Positions 49,561 through 60,850 of a DNA stretch of 64,000 nt are shown in pieces. A program made the translations under genes and the position numbers. Every line of letters begins with the position of its first letter. Within the stretch, counting starts at the first letter, position 1. The notes beneath the pieces were generated by a model. It saw only the letters and a program-made list of their open reading frames with translations. It was not told where the DNA came from and ran no database searches. The stretch comes from Diphasiastrum complanatum (Eukaryota > Streptophyta > Lycopodiopsida > Lycopodiales > Lycopodiaceae): assembly GCA_029204225.1 (NCBI GenBank), contig CM055110.1, positions 34,035,947 through 34,099,946 of the forward strand, in the 5' to 3' direction.

Positions 49561-52500
49561 TAGTCATATTAAGTGTTGGTAGTCGTACCCTGGATTGGTT
49601 GAGATTTCCCATCAATTCAATAGGCAGAACTGTCGGCAATGTTATAGCTGAAGGCATTGAAAAAGATGTCCTTTGTTGAATATGTTGTAACATAGTGCAC
49701 TACCTTGAGTGGTACAATTTCAGCAAGGAAGTGGCACTAATAGAACACTAGACATAATTGATGATGCTAGACAACTCTTAAGTCGATTGCAATGAATATT
49801 TAAATAATTCTCAATAATGACTGGTTAAATTTCCTCTTACCTCCTTTTTAGCTTTTAACCTTCTTCCCTCCTGTTCTTTGCTCCTCTTGCTTCTTTAGTT
49901 GCACATAATCTATTTGTAGAATCAAAATATCACTTGAAATAGGATTTCTAATTGTAACTTGATTTTTATGAGGTATTCTGATATAGCTTGTGAAGGACTA
50001 CATCAACATAGGCAATTGCAATACCTTTGTAAGTACGGACTGGGATCCCATATCTTCTTATTATCAATGCACAATGATTCAGAATTCATCTCAAACCAAT
50101 GTTGTAAAGATTTGGGTTGTCACAGTTGTAATTAATAAAGATTACCATGACTGGAAGTATTAACAGCTGATTAGTGGTCGATTATTGCATACTTTCAGGT
50201 CATAAAATATATAAACGGCTATCATGAATACGTACTAGAACAATAGGTCTAATTGAGTGACATCTAAGTTCATATGTAGTTGATCAATTACTTTAATGAT
50301 CATAGGACCTAGGTATTTGAAATTCAATTAGCAACTTAATAGTGTGAGATTATCCCAAAAGTTCACCAGATTGTTTAGTGTTTTGAAAATTCAAAAGCCA
50401 TAGCTCCAATCATGATTCATTGATGTCTTATGAGTATTTAAGAAAAATTGTTAAACTTCTTGATATGTGTTTTTGGGTCTAGTTACCTTATTACTGAACA
50501 ATGTTTTTGATCACTCATAACAAATTTTGAGCTCATTGTAAGGATGAAAACAAAAAACTCTACGAAAATCTTAGAGAATATCTACTAGTAATGTTTTGAA
50601 AGTTTGATAGCAAAGAAATGTTTTAGCATATGAAATGCTAGAGTTTTTGACGGTTTCTCACTTTTACCCAGCATTTGAGCTTGATTCTGAAGTTTTATGT
50701 TTTTTTTTTTTACTTGGATTATCTCCTATCTTTTTTATGTAATTTATGCACGTGTGCACTCATCTCATATGCATTATACTTAATTTCCAAAATATGACAT
50801 AAAAAAGGCACTCCTTTTTTAAGTAATGCAATTTGTATGGGAAAATGCCAATAAACATTTGGCTTATGTGCACAAGGTTATTCTCTCACAAATGTTACCA
50901 CTTTTATTTAGCAGCCATGATGAAGATGCTCTGATACAGATGAACACGGTCATAAAAATAAAAACATTCACTAATGATGGCTTCAAAGAGAAAAAGTAAA
51001 GACAATATGTTATATAGTTCGACATGCATTTGATGCTAGGTTGGCTGTTGTTACACCTAGTGTCAGTGTGCTTGTCTTGAGGGATGGACGCACACACGCA
51101 TCCCCACGTAGGTGTGCACATGCATGCACGAACACATTTTTACTAATTGTTACACTCTATTCTCTAACTACTATTGTGGGTTTACAGCTTATTTTTGGAA
51201 GAAAATACAACTTTCTTGAAGGCTTTAGTACTAATTGAGGAATGATTATGATGTTGATTACAGAAACTATGATGCTGCAAGCAGGGCTATCTAAGATTTC
51301 TGTTGTAATGACCAGGAATAACACTGACTAAATATTTTCATTACGTGCCTTAGGCCCAACTTTGTCTCATGATCAATTTGACAGAAAACCTAAAGACAAG
51401 TAAAGTACTCTATATCGTGCTTCTTTTGCTACTTGGACCTCGCTATTCCATACTGCAAAGTTTATGAAGTTTTTTAGGACAAAACCCTTGGTTTCACACC
51501 TGGGATATGCGGATGTTCCATTGCGACACACATTTCTTTAGTATATGGAATAAGACTAAAATTTTGCATTTGTATCAATTTCGGTGTGGAAGTTACAAAC
51601 TATAACCTGTGGGAGGAAAGGAGATATGGAAGATTCGAGCAAAGTATGCTAAATGTGGTGAAAATATTTGCCCTACCCGCCTTATGAGTAGGGTATGAGG
51701 TGAGTCTTGAACTTCACGGCTGTGGATTCGTTTCTGCAGGGGCAAGGAATGGCAGAGGGAGAGGAATGAATGCTACTTTGATTTTCTGCGTGCTGCAGGA
51801 TTCTAAGCATTATTAGGAGATGGCTTTTAATGGCAGTAGTCCTTTTTACAGACTTCTGCTGGTCTGTAGCTACTGTGCCAATTTTCGGCTACTCTTACAG
51901 AAATTTTGTGCATGTTTCTTGCATGGAATTTGCTCACTCTTGCTACTTCAGGTTATGTGGTTATGTTCTCTACTTGCTGTTAGTCTTGTATTTCGCTTTG
52001 GCCATCTCAAGTAATGCTTTTGCTCTGTGGGAATCACTGCTTGGCTTTGACTACTGGTGTTCCTTTAGTTATGGCGAGCAATAAGGTACATACATCCTTA
52101 TTGCTTTGGTTTTGTTATTTCTGTTTGCTGTTTTGTGCTATATCATCTGATTGTAGTTCTTCTGTGGGGGTTTTTTCCCCTTTTCACAGGCTGGTGGTCC
52201 CTCTCTTCTATGTAACTTCTTCTTCCTTGATTTTCAAATGTTGTTTTACGCCACTTGCGATCGTAGTTTATACCTTTTACAATCTCTCTGCCTTCCTCCG
52301 TTGTGAAACTTGATGTTTGCCTTTTGACTAAGATTTATGAAAGATTTGTCATTGATGAAAGATGTATTGAGTTGTTATTATGTTTGTATCTACGTCATAG
52401 AAACATGCATAGAAACATGCGTAACTTTGATATAATAGGCCAGAAGCTGGTTGATTGGTGCATGGAGACTCAATGTATGTACTTTTCTATTTTGACCTAT

Positions 52501-53685
52501 TGTAATTTAGAATGTAGGGAGAGTTATATATGGGTAAATTGGCTAGATAACATACTTGTGTTCATATTCAATTCCATATACCTGTTTGTTACTCATGTCA
52601 TTTGGAAGTAATTTCACGTCTGGTTATTGTATTGATAAACTCTAGAAAAAACAACCATTTTATAGTTCTTTCTGTTGATTAACATTTCAATGGTTTGAAG
52701 TAGCTGAATCACAGAATGTTGGATACTACTGGTGAAAATGCGTTGCGGTATAGGACTGGCATACACGAATGTAAATGGAAATCGTGTCCAGATAACCCAA
52801 ATAGGTTGATGCCCAAGTTTGAAGTGTTTGGCAGTTTTCTGCATTTCCCCTTATGTAAATACATGATAATTTACTGTAAGATAGTATTATACTTTACAAC
52901 ATCAATTTATGCTGTTATGTAAGGTAATAAGACTTTTTTCAGATAAGATTGCTTAAATTTCCTGTTATAACTGTATTAAAACACCTATTTAAATAAACAG
53001 CTAATGCTTTCATCACTGTGGAGATTTATATACGTCAAACAGAGGCAGTAATCAGCATCTCAGAGCTGAACCTGTCTTTTCACAGAAAATAGCTAGTTAA
53101 TAAGTTCTGGTTAAGATTTATTATCCTTTACTGTGGCACTAATTCTGTGCTGGTTAGGATATTGTTACTATCAGTAAACATTTACGACATGTTACACCAT
53201 TTTCATTATTTTTCAATAAGAATAAGACTGTTAATCTCCATAAAATTAGTATTTCATACTGCACGGATAGCTCTTTGTGAACTGTGAATTTGGATGTGAC
53301 GAGACCGGAAATGGTAATCATAAGACTGAATTAAGTTATGTTTTTTGGGTACATGCTTAAGAGAAGACTTCATACTTGTGACATGGATAACATCTGGGAA
53401 TAGATGTTGATATCTTCTTTTCCCACACGAAGTACGACGTTTTTACATGTTTTTTTTGTTGTGGATGGGTGCAGGTTAGTTTACTTCTGTCAACTTGGTG
53501 TTTGAAACAGTTGGTGTTTGAAAGAGATGAAGACAAATTTTGACTACGATAAAGTGATGTCATGTACCGGGCTCATGCTCACATTGAGTATTAATACGAG
53601 ATTCGTTTTGACTTTTACTGTATACTTAATGTGATTTGCTTATGTCATGTAGTGTGGTGGTTTAGTTTTGTATGCGGTTGCTATA
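49561..53685. other. Long gene-less stretch
   Basis: No gene is supported. Hydrophobic frames at 51820-52313 and 52303-52611 have no recognisable domain and lie in T-rich DNA that gives such frames by chance. A short segment at 51741-51800, bounded by TGCAG at both ends, could be an exon remnant but cannot be joined to anything. Low-complexity runs lie at 50701-50711 (T). GCACGTGTGCAC, a near-palindromic ACGT motif, lies at about 50748-50760. Confidence 0.45.
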
Positions 53686-53686
53686 G

Positions 53687-53808
53687 TTATAGCTAGTCAT
53701 AGGTTCAATACCCCATCCCCTCCATTGACATAAACCAAAAGTACCTATATTTATAGCTGGTCATAGGTTCAATACTTCATCCCCTCCATTGACATAAACC
53801 AAAAGTAC
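53687..53808 (+). repeat. 64-bp tandem duplication
   Basis: The unit TTATAGCT-GTCATAGGTTCAATAC through CATAAACCAAAAGTAC occurs at 53687-53740 and again at 53751-53806 with only a few changes. Each unit contains GGTTCAATAC, which resembles a tRNA B box, but no matching A box and flanking duplication could be defined. Confidence 0.8.
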
Positions 53809-54105
53809 AATCTAAAAAACATATCTTTGTGAAAAGATCACAAGTGTTTGTATTTACAAAGTACCAAGCATACATTCCATCTTATTGTACTTACATAACA
53901 TTCATTGCTGAAAACCTATTTATTGAACTATATTCACTTCCAAGAACTATGTTTCATGCTGATTTATATTCACACTCAATAACAAAGCCTTGCTTTGAAT
54001 TCAAGTTATTTGTGGCAATTAAATTTCCATTGCAAACTCCCTCAAAACATCTCAGATCAATATCTCTCTCCTCACTTTGCAAAGCATATATCAACACTCT
54101 TTGTA

Positions 54106-54550
54106 AAATTACCAACACTAAATAAAGGGATATCACAACAAAATACCACATGATAGAAGGAAACATACCTTGGCACCCTTTTTACCATTACCACCAAAGA
54201 AAAATGTAGCAAACAACAAACCTCACCAATGTTGAAGCAACTCACCAAGAATCTTTTTACCATAACACAAACAATGGTGATAAGTTGATTGCTCTACAAC
54301 AAACATATTAATGAAAATACAAGCACCATGAGCCCCAACATCAATCAACAACCCCACCATAAGTCCATCAATGACTAGCCAAGCACCTCAACCTCCATGT
54401 ACAATCATACCACAGCACCTCTTTCGAGCATTACCAACACTAGATAAAGTGATATCATAGCAAAATATCACATGAAAGCAACATATATATAGTAGGAGAC
54501 ATTGCAACAAACCTCAATAGTGTATGTCTCTGTATATCTCCCCAAGAATC
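54106..54550 (+). repeat. Direct repeat, about 322-bp spacing
   Basis: ATTACCAACACTAAATAAAG with following ATATCACA-CAAAATACCACATGA (from about 54109) recurs as ATTACCAACACTAGATAAAG with ATATCATAGCAAAATATCACATGA (from about 54431). A further shared phrase, CAACAAACCTCA with CCAAGAATC, follows in each copy. Copia D inserted or was joined just after the second copy. Confidence 0.7.
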
Positions 54551-54568
54551 GATCCACATGTGATGCAA

Positions 54569-56108
54569 TTATTGTCGTGATGCAGGTTTCAGGATATTTT
54601 CCTACAACGATGCTAGCTAGGCATCTCTCAAGGACGACTGTAAAAGCGTCTCAGGAGGATGCACCATCGCATCAGGAGTAGCAGTTCTATGGGTCAGCAA
54701 GAAGCAGACCGTTGTAGCCTAGTCATTCTGCGAAGCAGAAGCAGAATATGTTGCAGTAGCAAAGATGGCCAACGAAATAATCTGGCTAAGGCAGTTCCTG
54801 GACGAATTGGGTGAAACAAGGAATGAGCCCCTGGTCTTGCAGATGGACAACACCTCTACAATACACCTGATGAAAGATCCCGTGTTCCATTCTAGAACGA
54901 AACACATTGCGATCAAGTACCACTTGATCAGGGATCTAATTGAGAAGAAGATGCTGCAGACCACCTTCATCGGAACGAAAGACATGGTTGCTGACATCTT
55001 CACTAAAGCCCTGGACAAAGGACTCTTTGAGAGATAGAGGAGTAGCCTATGGATCGTAAAGCTATTATGCTTTGAGAGGGAGCTGAAGAAACTAAATGTT
55101 TCTAACTACAAAGCCTTGCTAGCTTTCAGCCCTCAGCCTGACGAAGATATTCGCGAACACGAAAGTTAGGAGACACGAAGCACGAAAAGTTTCGCGAACT
55201 CGAAAGTCAAAGAGACGCGAACTCGAAAGTCGAAGGAACGAAGATGAACGGTTCGCGAACTCGAAAGTCGAACAGATGAAGACAAACGGTTCGCAAACTC
55301 GAAAGATTCACGAACGAGAATCTTTTGCAGTCCAGTACGAGAGAAGACAAACGACCAAAACGAGACCTTCTCCTACCCTCCACACTCCAGAGAGTACCAA
55401 CGAGATCATGCAAGTACCCAGAAGTACAGATATCTGATCTGATGGCATGACGTCAGCAGATACATTTTAGGTCGTGGCTAATCTGCCACTCTTGTATTTC
55501 CCTGATTAGTTGTAGATGTTTAATCACTCTGATCTTAGATTTACAGAGAGCGACTATACTTACTGAATGTTACTTGACATATAGATCAACAGAGCACACA
55601 TACAGTGTAATGTAGTAGTCTGATGCTAGTAATCAATCAAGATGAAAATATAGAATGTATGTCCGCCTGCTGTGAAGACAATTCTGTCTAGCATCTGTAC
55701 ATCCAACTGTCTGCTAGTAAAGCGAGACGATTGCTCGTGAGAGAACTGTGTTTCTCCCACGCCAACGCACTGCGTGGATTTGCATGCAGTGCTTGAAGAA
55801 ATCAGAGAAAGATCAATATAGATGATTTTCTTGTTGTGTCTGATTTCGAATGCTAATGCGTCTACTGTTTATTCGTGTGTCTAAGTTTTCTTGTTCTTTT
55901 AAATTCTGCACCTTGGTCGATACTATGTTGAATGCTACATTAATTTTATAAAACGTAGATCAGCAGTGCCTGACTACACTCTGGAGGACTGTAGGAGTGA
56001 TTCAGCTAACAGTGTCCAGCGATCGCATCTGAACTCCATCCAAGGGCAAGAGAGTCGTGGTTCCTTTGCGAAAGCTTCGTGACTGCGATCCTCCCTTGAT
56101 TCTCATCA
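54569..56108 (+). mobile_element. Copia element D, 3' end (RNase H plus LTR)
   Basis: The last part of a copia element in the same family as B and C but on the opposite strand. RNase H coding (54572-55036) reads ASWASLKDDCKSVSGGC, then CEAEAEYVAVAKMANEIIWL, VLQMDNTSTIHL and DIFTKALDKGLFER. One stop lies inside (about 54718) and one after it. A purine tract GAGAGGGAGC leads into the LTR at 55084-56108. The 5' part of the element is absent. Confidence 0.87.
55084..56108 (+). repeat. 3' LTR of copia D (1025 bp)
   Basis: It begins TGAAGAAAC and ends CTCATCA. The U3 part at 55147-55320 is an array of short related units, each centred on TTCGCGAAC (perfect at about 55150, 55191 and 55252, with variants near 55214 and 55289) followed by TCGAAAGTC. 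It matches the minus-strand LTRs at 32, 36 and 39 kb in reverse complement. Confidence 0.88.
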
Positions 56109-56763
56109 ATCTTATGGCTTACAAGCCATGTGGAAAAGTAGGTAAGTTACATGTTGATAAGGATGGAAGGTAGGTAGCTTAACATTTAGTGTTAGCCACT
56201 TTCAAGTTGAATATTTCTTGTTTTACAACATTGGGATTCACCCAAGTGTTTTTCATGACATGGGAAAGGCTTTGTATATGTCCATCTTACCTTGCATAAT
56301 TTTCATCAATTCCTAGGCTCTTTTTCTAGGGGTTGCCCATCCCCAATCATATGGAGTGTGACACAAAGGGTGATCAGTCCTTTGGTTTCTTCTCTCAATC
56401 TTTATAGACTCGATTGAGCCTTCTTTATAGACTCAATCGAGCCTTCTTCAAGTACCGTCATTAAGCTTTAAGAAGCTTCTTTAGATTCATTCTTTAGGTA
56501 CACTTATTAGCACATACCCTTAAGAAAAGGTTAGGAGTCATACCATAAAATGGTTCATTATTAGATTCTATTTCTAGAATCTGCATATCAAACTGTTAGC
56601 ATTGATCTACAGTTTCATTTCTTGTCTTTAGGTAATGATACCTGCACTCATATTTCATCAGTTAGAGTAATAAGCTCTAATATTCAAAATACGTCTCATA
56701 CAAAAAGAATGGAAGACTGGATAGCCTTTATTTCTTGGTCAATTTGGTCTATACAATTTTACA
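56109..56763 (-). repeat. Gypsy-type LTR fragment (solo or truncated)
   Basis: Read on the minus strand from 56763 it begins TGTAAAATTG and matches the first 70 bp of the right LTR of gypsy E with about four differences. How far it extends leftward is not known. No coding remnant lies next to it. A 23-bp tandem duplication (CTTTATAGACTC followed by the GATTGAGCC or AATCGAGCC end) sits at about 56400-56445. Confidence 0.55.
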
Positions 56764-56849
56764 GAATTCAATATTTTATGTTTGGCTACGTAATCACTTA
56801 GTATCTAGCGAAAGTTAGTTGCTAAAGATTGAACGTGATTCCCATCACT

Positions 56850-59750
56850 ACTAGCCAAGGAACTGTGGAACATCGTTGACGGCACAAAAAATAAAGCTGA
56901 AGGTGATGCAGTCACTATCACCAAATGGAGACTGAAAGATGGCAAGGCTTTTGCCATGATCACTCTCAACAAAAAGACAATCAAATCAGTCACATACGTG
57001 CTGCTTAGACTGCTAAGGATGCATGGGACACAACACATGACTCCTTAGCAGTCTGGAGCAACACAACACATGACTCACCACCAAGACTTGTTCAAAGATT
57101 ATAAATCTTTCACTTACTCTCGAGTTGTGCAACTTGGAGAAAACTCATCACATTCAATTCAAGGTGAAGGAACAATCAGAATCAAATTTCAGAAAGGTGA
57201 AGTCAAGTTGCTGTCGAACGTTCTCTAACTAGTACAAGATCTGCCTTTTGTCAACAAGCCAACTTCTCCATGTGAAAGCTATATAATCAACAAGCATGCT
57301 AGAAATCCTTTCATTTCTAACTCAGTTCATACTTCCAAAGGCCTGCTAAATCTTGTACATAGCGACATTTGTGGCCCGATGCAGACTACTTCCAAAGGAG
57401 GAGTTCTATACCTCCTAACCTTCATAAATGACTTCTCTCGAAGGACTGCAACCTATTTTCTGAAAAACAAATCAGAGGCATTCAAGTTCTTCACGCAGTT
57501 CAAGACGTTTGCAAAAAAAATCAAACCCAGAGGAAGATCAAAGCTCTACGCATAGATGGAGGGGGGGAATTTATCTCCGCCGAATTTAGGAGTTCTGCAA
57601 GGCCAACAAAATACATCAACAATTCACAATGAGCTACTCACCTCAGTCCAATGGTGTAGCTGAACAAAAGAATCGAACACTCATTGAAAGTGCCAAGAGC
57701 ATGTTGGCCCATGCCTCTCTCTGAAGAAATTTTGGGCAGAAGCTATTACCACAGCTGCCTATCTACAAAATTGGTCCATCACCAAAGCCCTTAATGGCAA
57801 GACACCTTATGAGGTGTGGACATGATCGAAACCATCACTCAAGAATATTAGAGTGTTTGGTCGCATTATGCTCATATTCCTGAAGATATCAGGAAGAAGC
57901 TGGATGACAAAAGCACAAAATCGATTTTCGTTGGCTACTCTCAAGATCACAAGGTGTACAAGCTCTACAATTTGGAAATAGAAAAAACATTCATGAGTAG
58001 AGATGTCATTTTTGTGGAAGATCGATTTATCAACCACAAGGGAGAAGCTCGAGAAATTTTTGATCCAAATATCGAGAAAATTTTCGATCCATATATCGAA
58101 AAAGACTCTAGGATCAAAAATAAAGAAATCGATACAAACTCGGAAAATGAGTATGAACAGCAAGAGGTCGAAATTCAACCAAGAATATCAAATCGACCAA
58201 GACAGCCTCCATCCAGATTTATGGATGATGTAGTCTGCTACTTCGTGCAGGAACCAAATACAGTCTCGGAGGCAATGTCTACACTTGATGCTGATCAATG
58301 GAAAGCAGCGATGGACACTGAATTCGATTCTCTAATAGAGAATTAAACGTAGACAATCACTGAGCTGCCAAAGGGAAGAAATCCGGTTCTATGTAAAAGG
58401 ATATTTAAGATGAAGTATGATGCTGAAGGAAGGCTGAATCGATACAAAGCCAGACTAGTCGCCAAAGGCTATTCCCAGATTCTATATCTGGATTATTTCA
58501 AGACCTTCAGCCCAGTCGTCAAACATGCTTTGATCCGACTATTACTTTCCTTTGCAGTCACAACAGATCTCGAAGTCCATCAAATGGATGTCCAGGCGAC
58601 TTTCGTCAATGGGACAATTGAAGAGAACATTTTTATGTCACAACTAGAAAGATACGAGCTGAGGGGTAAGCAACACCTTGTGTGCAAAATTCACAAGGCA
58701 CTATATGGGCTTAATCAGTCACCCAGAGCTTGGTTCCAAAAAATAAATACATTTTTTATTGAGAATGGTTTTATTCCAAACTCAGCAGACTCAAATGTCT
58801 ACTTCAAGTCTGTATCAAATTTCTTCATTATCATCACTCTCTATGTAGATGATACACTATTATTCAGTAACAATTTGAATCTGATAAAGGACACGAAATG
58901 CATGCTGACCCAGGAGTACAAAATGACTGATATGGGTCCAGTACACTATTGTCTCGGAATTGAAATTTTTTGAATTCGATCCAACAGACTAATTTTCATC
59001 AGTCAACAAAGATACCTCACCAACGTGTCCGAAAAATATGGAATGGCCAACTGTAAACTGAGTCACTTTTCACTCGACCCTGGATTGAAGCTGTCAAAGG
59101 AACAATCTCCTCAAACTGAGGCAGAAAAGGAGGAGATGAAGAAATATCTGTTTCACTCTATCATTGGCTCACTGATGTACGCAATGAACTACACAAGACC
59201 AAACCTTGCATATTCGATCAGTTCACTCAGCTAGCTATTGAATCTAGGCCTCACCCATTGGAAAGCACTCACAAAGCTCATGAAGTACGTCCAAGCGACC
59301 AAGAATCTTAGCACTGTTATGGAGGCAGCCAACCTACCAATATTCTTGAAGGGTACACAGATGCGGATTCGGCAAGGGATGTCGATACTAGAAGATCGAC
59401 TTCTAGATTTGTAATTTTATACAATCAAGGTCCAATCTCTTGAAACAACCGAAAGCATACCTCAATAGCATTATTATCAACCGAATCAATGATACCTGAT
59501 TCCGATATGCTTGCTTCGAGAATGAAATCTTGGATTGAGAGAGAGAGCTATGGTGCTTTGGTTGTCACAAAAGATGGTTGTTGGATGTGACTATACAAGG
59601 TCGATTTCTGCTAGCAGGTGCCTCAGCCAAATTGCCTCCTTTGTAGCATTTGTGGCAGCAATGTACTAGAAAAAATACAAAGCAAGGAGATATTCTTAGT
59701 CTACTACATGACAGAATCAAATGTTAAGGAAATGACTTTGGCAAAGTGTG
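56850..59750 (+). pseudogene. Copia G gag-pol remnant
   Basis: A gag scrap (about 56855-57040: KELWNIVDGT, KWRLKDGKAFAMITLN) jumps to pre-integrase and integrase (57300-57850: LLNLVHSDICGPM, FINDFSRRTATYFLKNKSEA, AEAITTAAYLQN), which contains many stops and frame changes. From 57954 the frame clears: hinge region 57954-58343, then reverse transcriptase 58410-58973 with RLVAKGYSQ, VHQMDVQATFVNG, YGLNQSPRAWFQKI and an intact LYVDDTLLFSNN box. A stop follows LGIEIF. A further block at 59025-59231 (IIGSLMYAMNYTRPNLAYSI) ends in a stop and RNase H is largely lost. Inactive. Confidence 0.85.
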
Positions 59751-60474
59751 GGGCTACCCCAATATTCAGGAAATAAGATTTTGCGACACTGTCGTATTTC
59801 TCACAAAAGTCGCATTTTTTGCTTTCTCCCTAATGACAGTTTACGTTCATTTCTGTAGAGTGTCGTATTTTTTGCCTGTGACAGTTTACATTCATTTTTG
59901 CAGAGTGTCGCATTTTTCTACAGAGTAACAGTTTACGTTCATTTATGCAGACAGACTGTTTACGGCCAAATGGCACCGCTTATCAGCAAGCAACATTTGA
60001 GAAGAACTGGATGAATGCCATCAGACTCCAGCCAACTGGCAGCCGCATTTGACGACCTAATTGCTTAGTATAAATAGTTGTTCATATTTCAACAACCAAT
60101 AATCAAATCAGTTGCAAGTTTGAACGCTCTTGAGCATTCTAGATCAATTTTTTAGACTTGATTAGAGATTGCTATTGCGCTTACTGCTAATCAGTAGCTA
60201 CGCTTAATTCAGACTTTTATTTAGTCGCTTCGAAATAGCGTACGCGGCTTCGATCCGCAAACTTGTTGTACTCATTTACTTCTGTTTCGTTTCATACTGA
60301 ATCAATACTATCTTTTATTGCGTTCAGGTTTGTCTTAGAATGTATGCATTTCTGTAATTCTTTGTGACAGATTATCTGTCTGATAATTCAATGCTTAAAT
60401 GTTTGGCTACATAATCACTGTAGTACTGATGATTTCAATGTTAGTTACTATAAGATCGAACGTGATTTTTATCA
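59722..60474 (+). repeat. 3' LTR of copia G (about 753 bp)
   Basis: Near its start (59775-59960) it carries three to four imperfect units of about 45 bp built on ACAGTTTACGTTCATTT followed by AGAGTGTCG. The end is set by the part shared with 56777-56847. The start is set by TGTTAAGG after GAATCAAA and is less certain. Confidence 0.6.
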
Positions 60475-60850
60475 CTATTGTTTTGTTCAAAATTAATAGG
60501 CATAGTCATGCATGAATAAAGAGGAAGATAGTTTATTCCGCTACGCACACGATAAGTTTTCTTTCTTGTCGTTCGAATTCTTTTTATTCGATTCTTTTAG
60601 ACCTATCTTTTACACACCTCTTTCCAACAAGATTCACATTTCATTGGCTCATGAGGTCCAATCATGACGTCAAGAGGTGTAGATCATGAGGCCAATCATA
60701 TTAAGAGGAGTAAATCATGTGGGCGCTCAATCATGTTAAGAGGTCCAAATCAGGAGAAAATACTTGGTGGTGCTAGTTCTCATATGACTAGTCAAAGAGG
60801 ACCCTTTTCTCATCTTGCATCCTATTATAGCACTAGAACATACATTTATT
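60475..60850. other. Short gene-less stretch between copia G and I
   Basis: No gene is supported. Repeated phrases such as CCAATCAT and ATCATG occur at 60655-60735. It may be leader sequence of fragment I. Confidence 0.35.

Larger units (their letters stand above)
56770..60474 (+). mobile_element. Copia element G, near full span but degenerate
   Basis: The 3' LTR runs from about 59722 (TGTTAAGGAA) to 60474. Its last 80 bp (TTTGGCTACATAATCACT and GAACGTGATT) recur at 56777-56847, which marks the remnant of the 5' LTR. Between them lie a short gag piece, integrase, reverse transcriptase and a nearly unreadable RNase H. The primer-binding site and most of gag and protease were lost by deletion directly beside the 5' LTR remnant. 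It is on the plus strand, opposite to its relative J. Confidence 0.78.

Noticed and set aside
51820-52611. Hydrophobic frames that could be small membrane proteins
   Set aside because: The region is T-rich, frames overlap in different registers, and no conserved motif or splice structure supports a gene.
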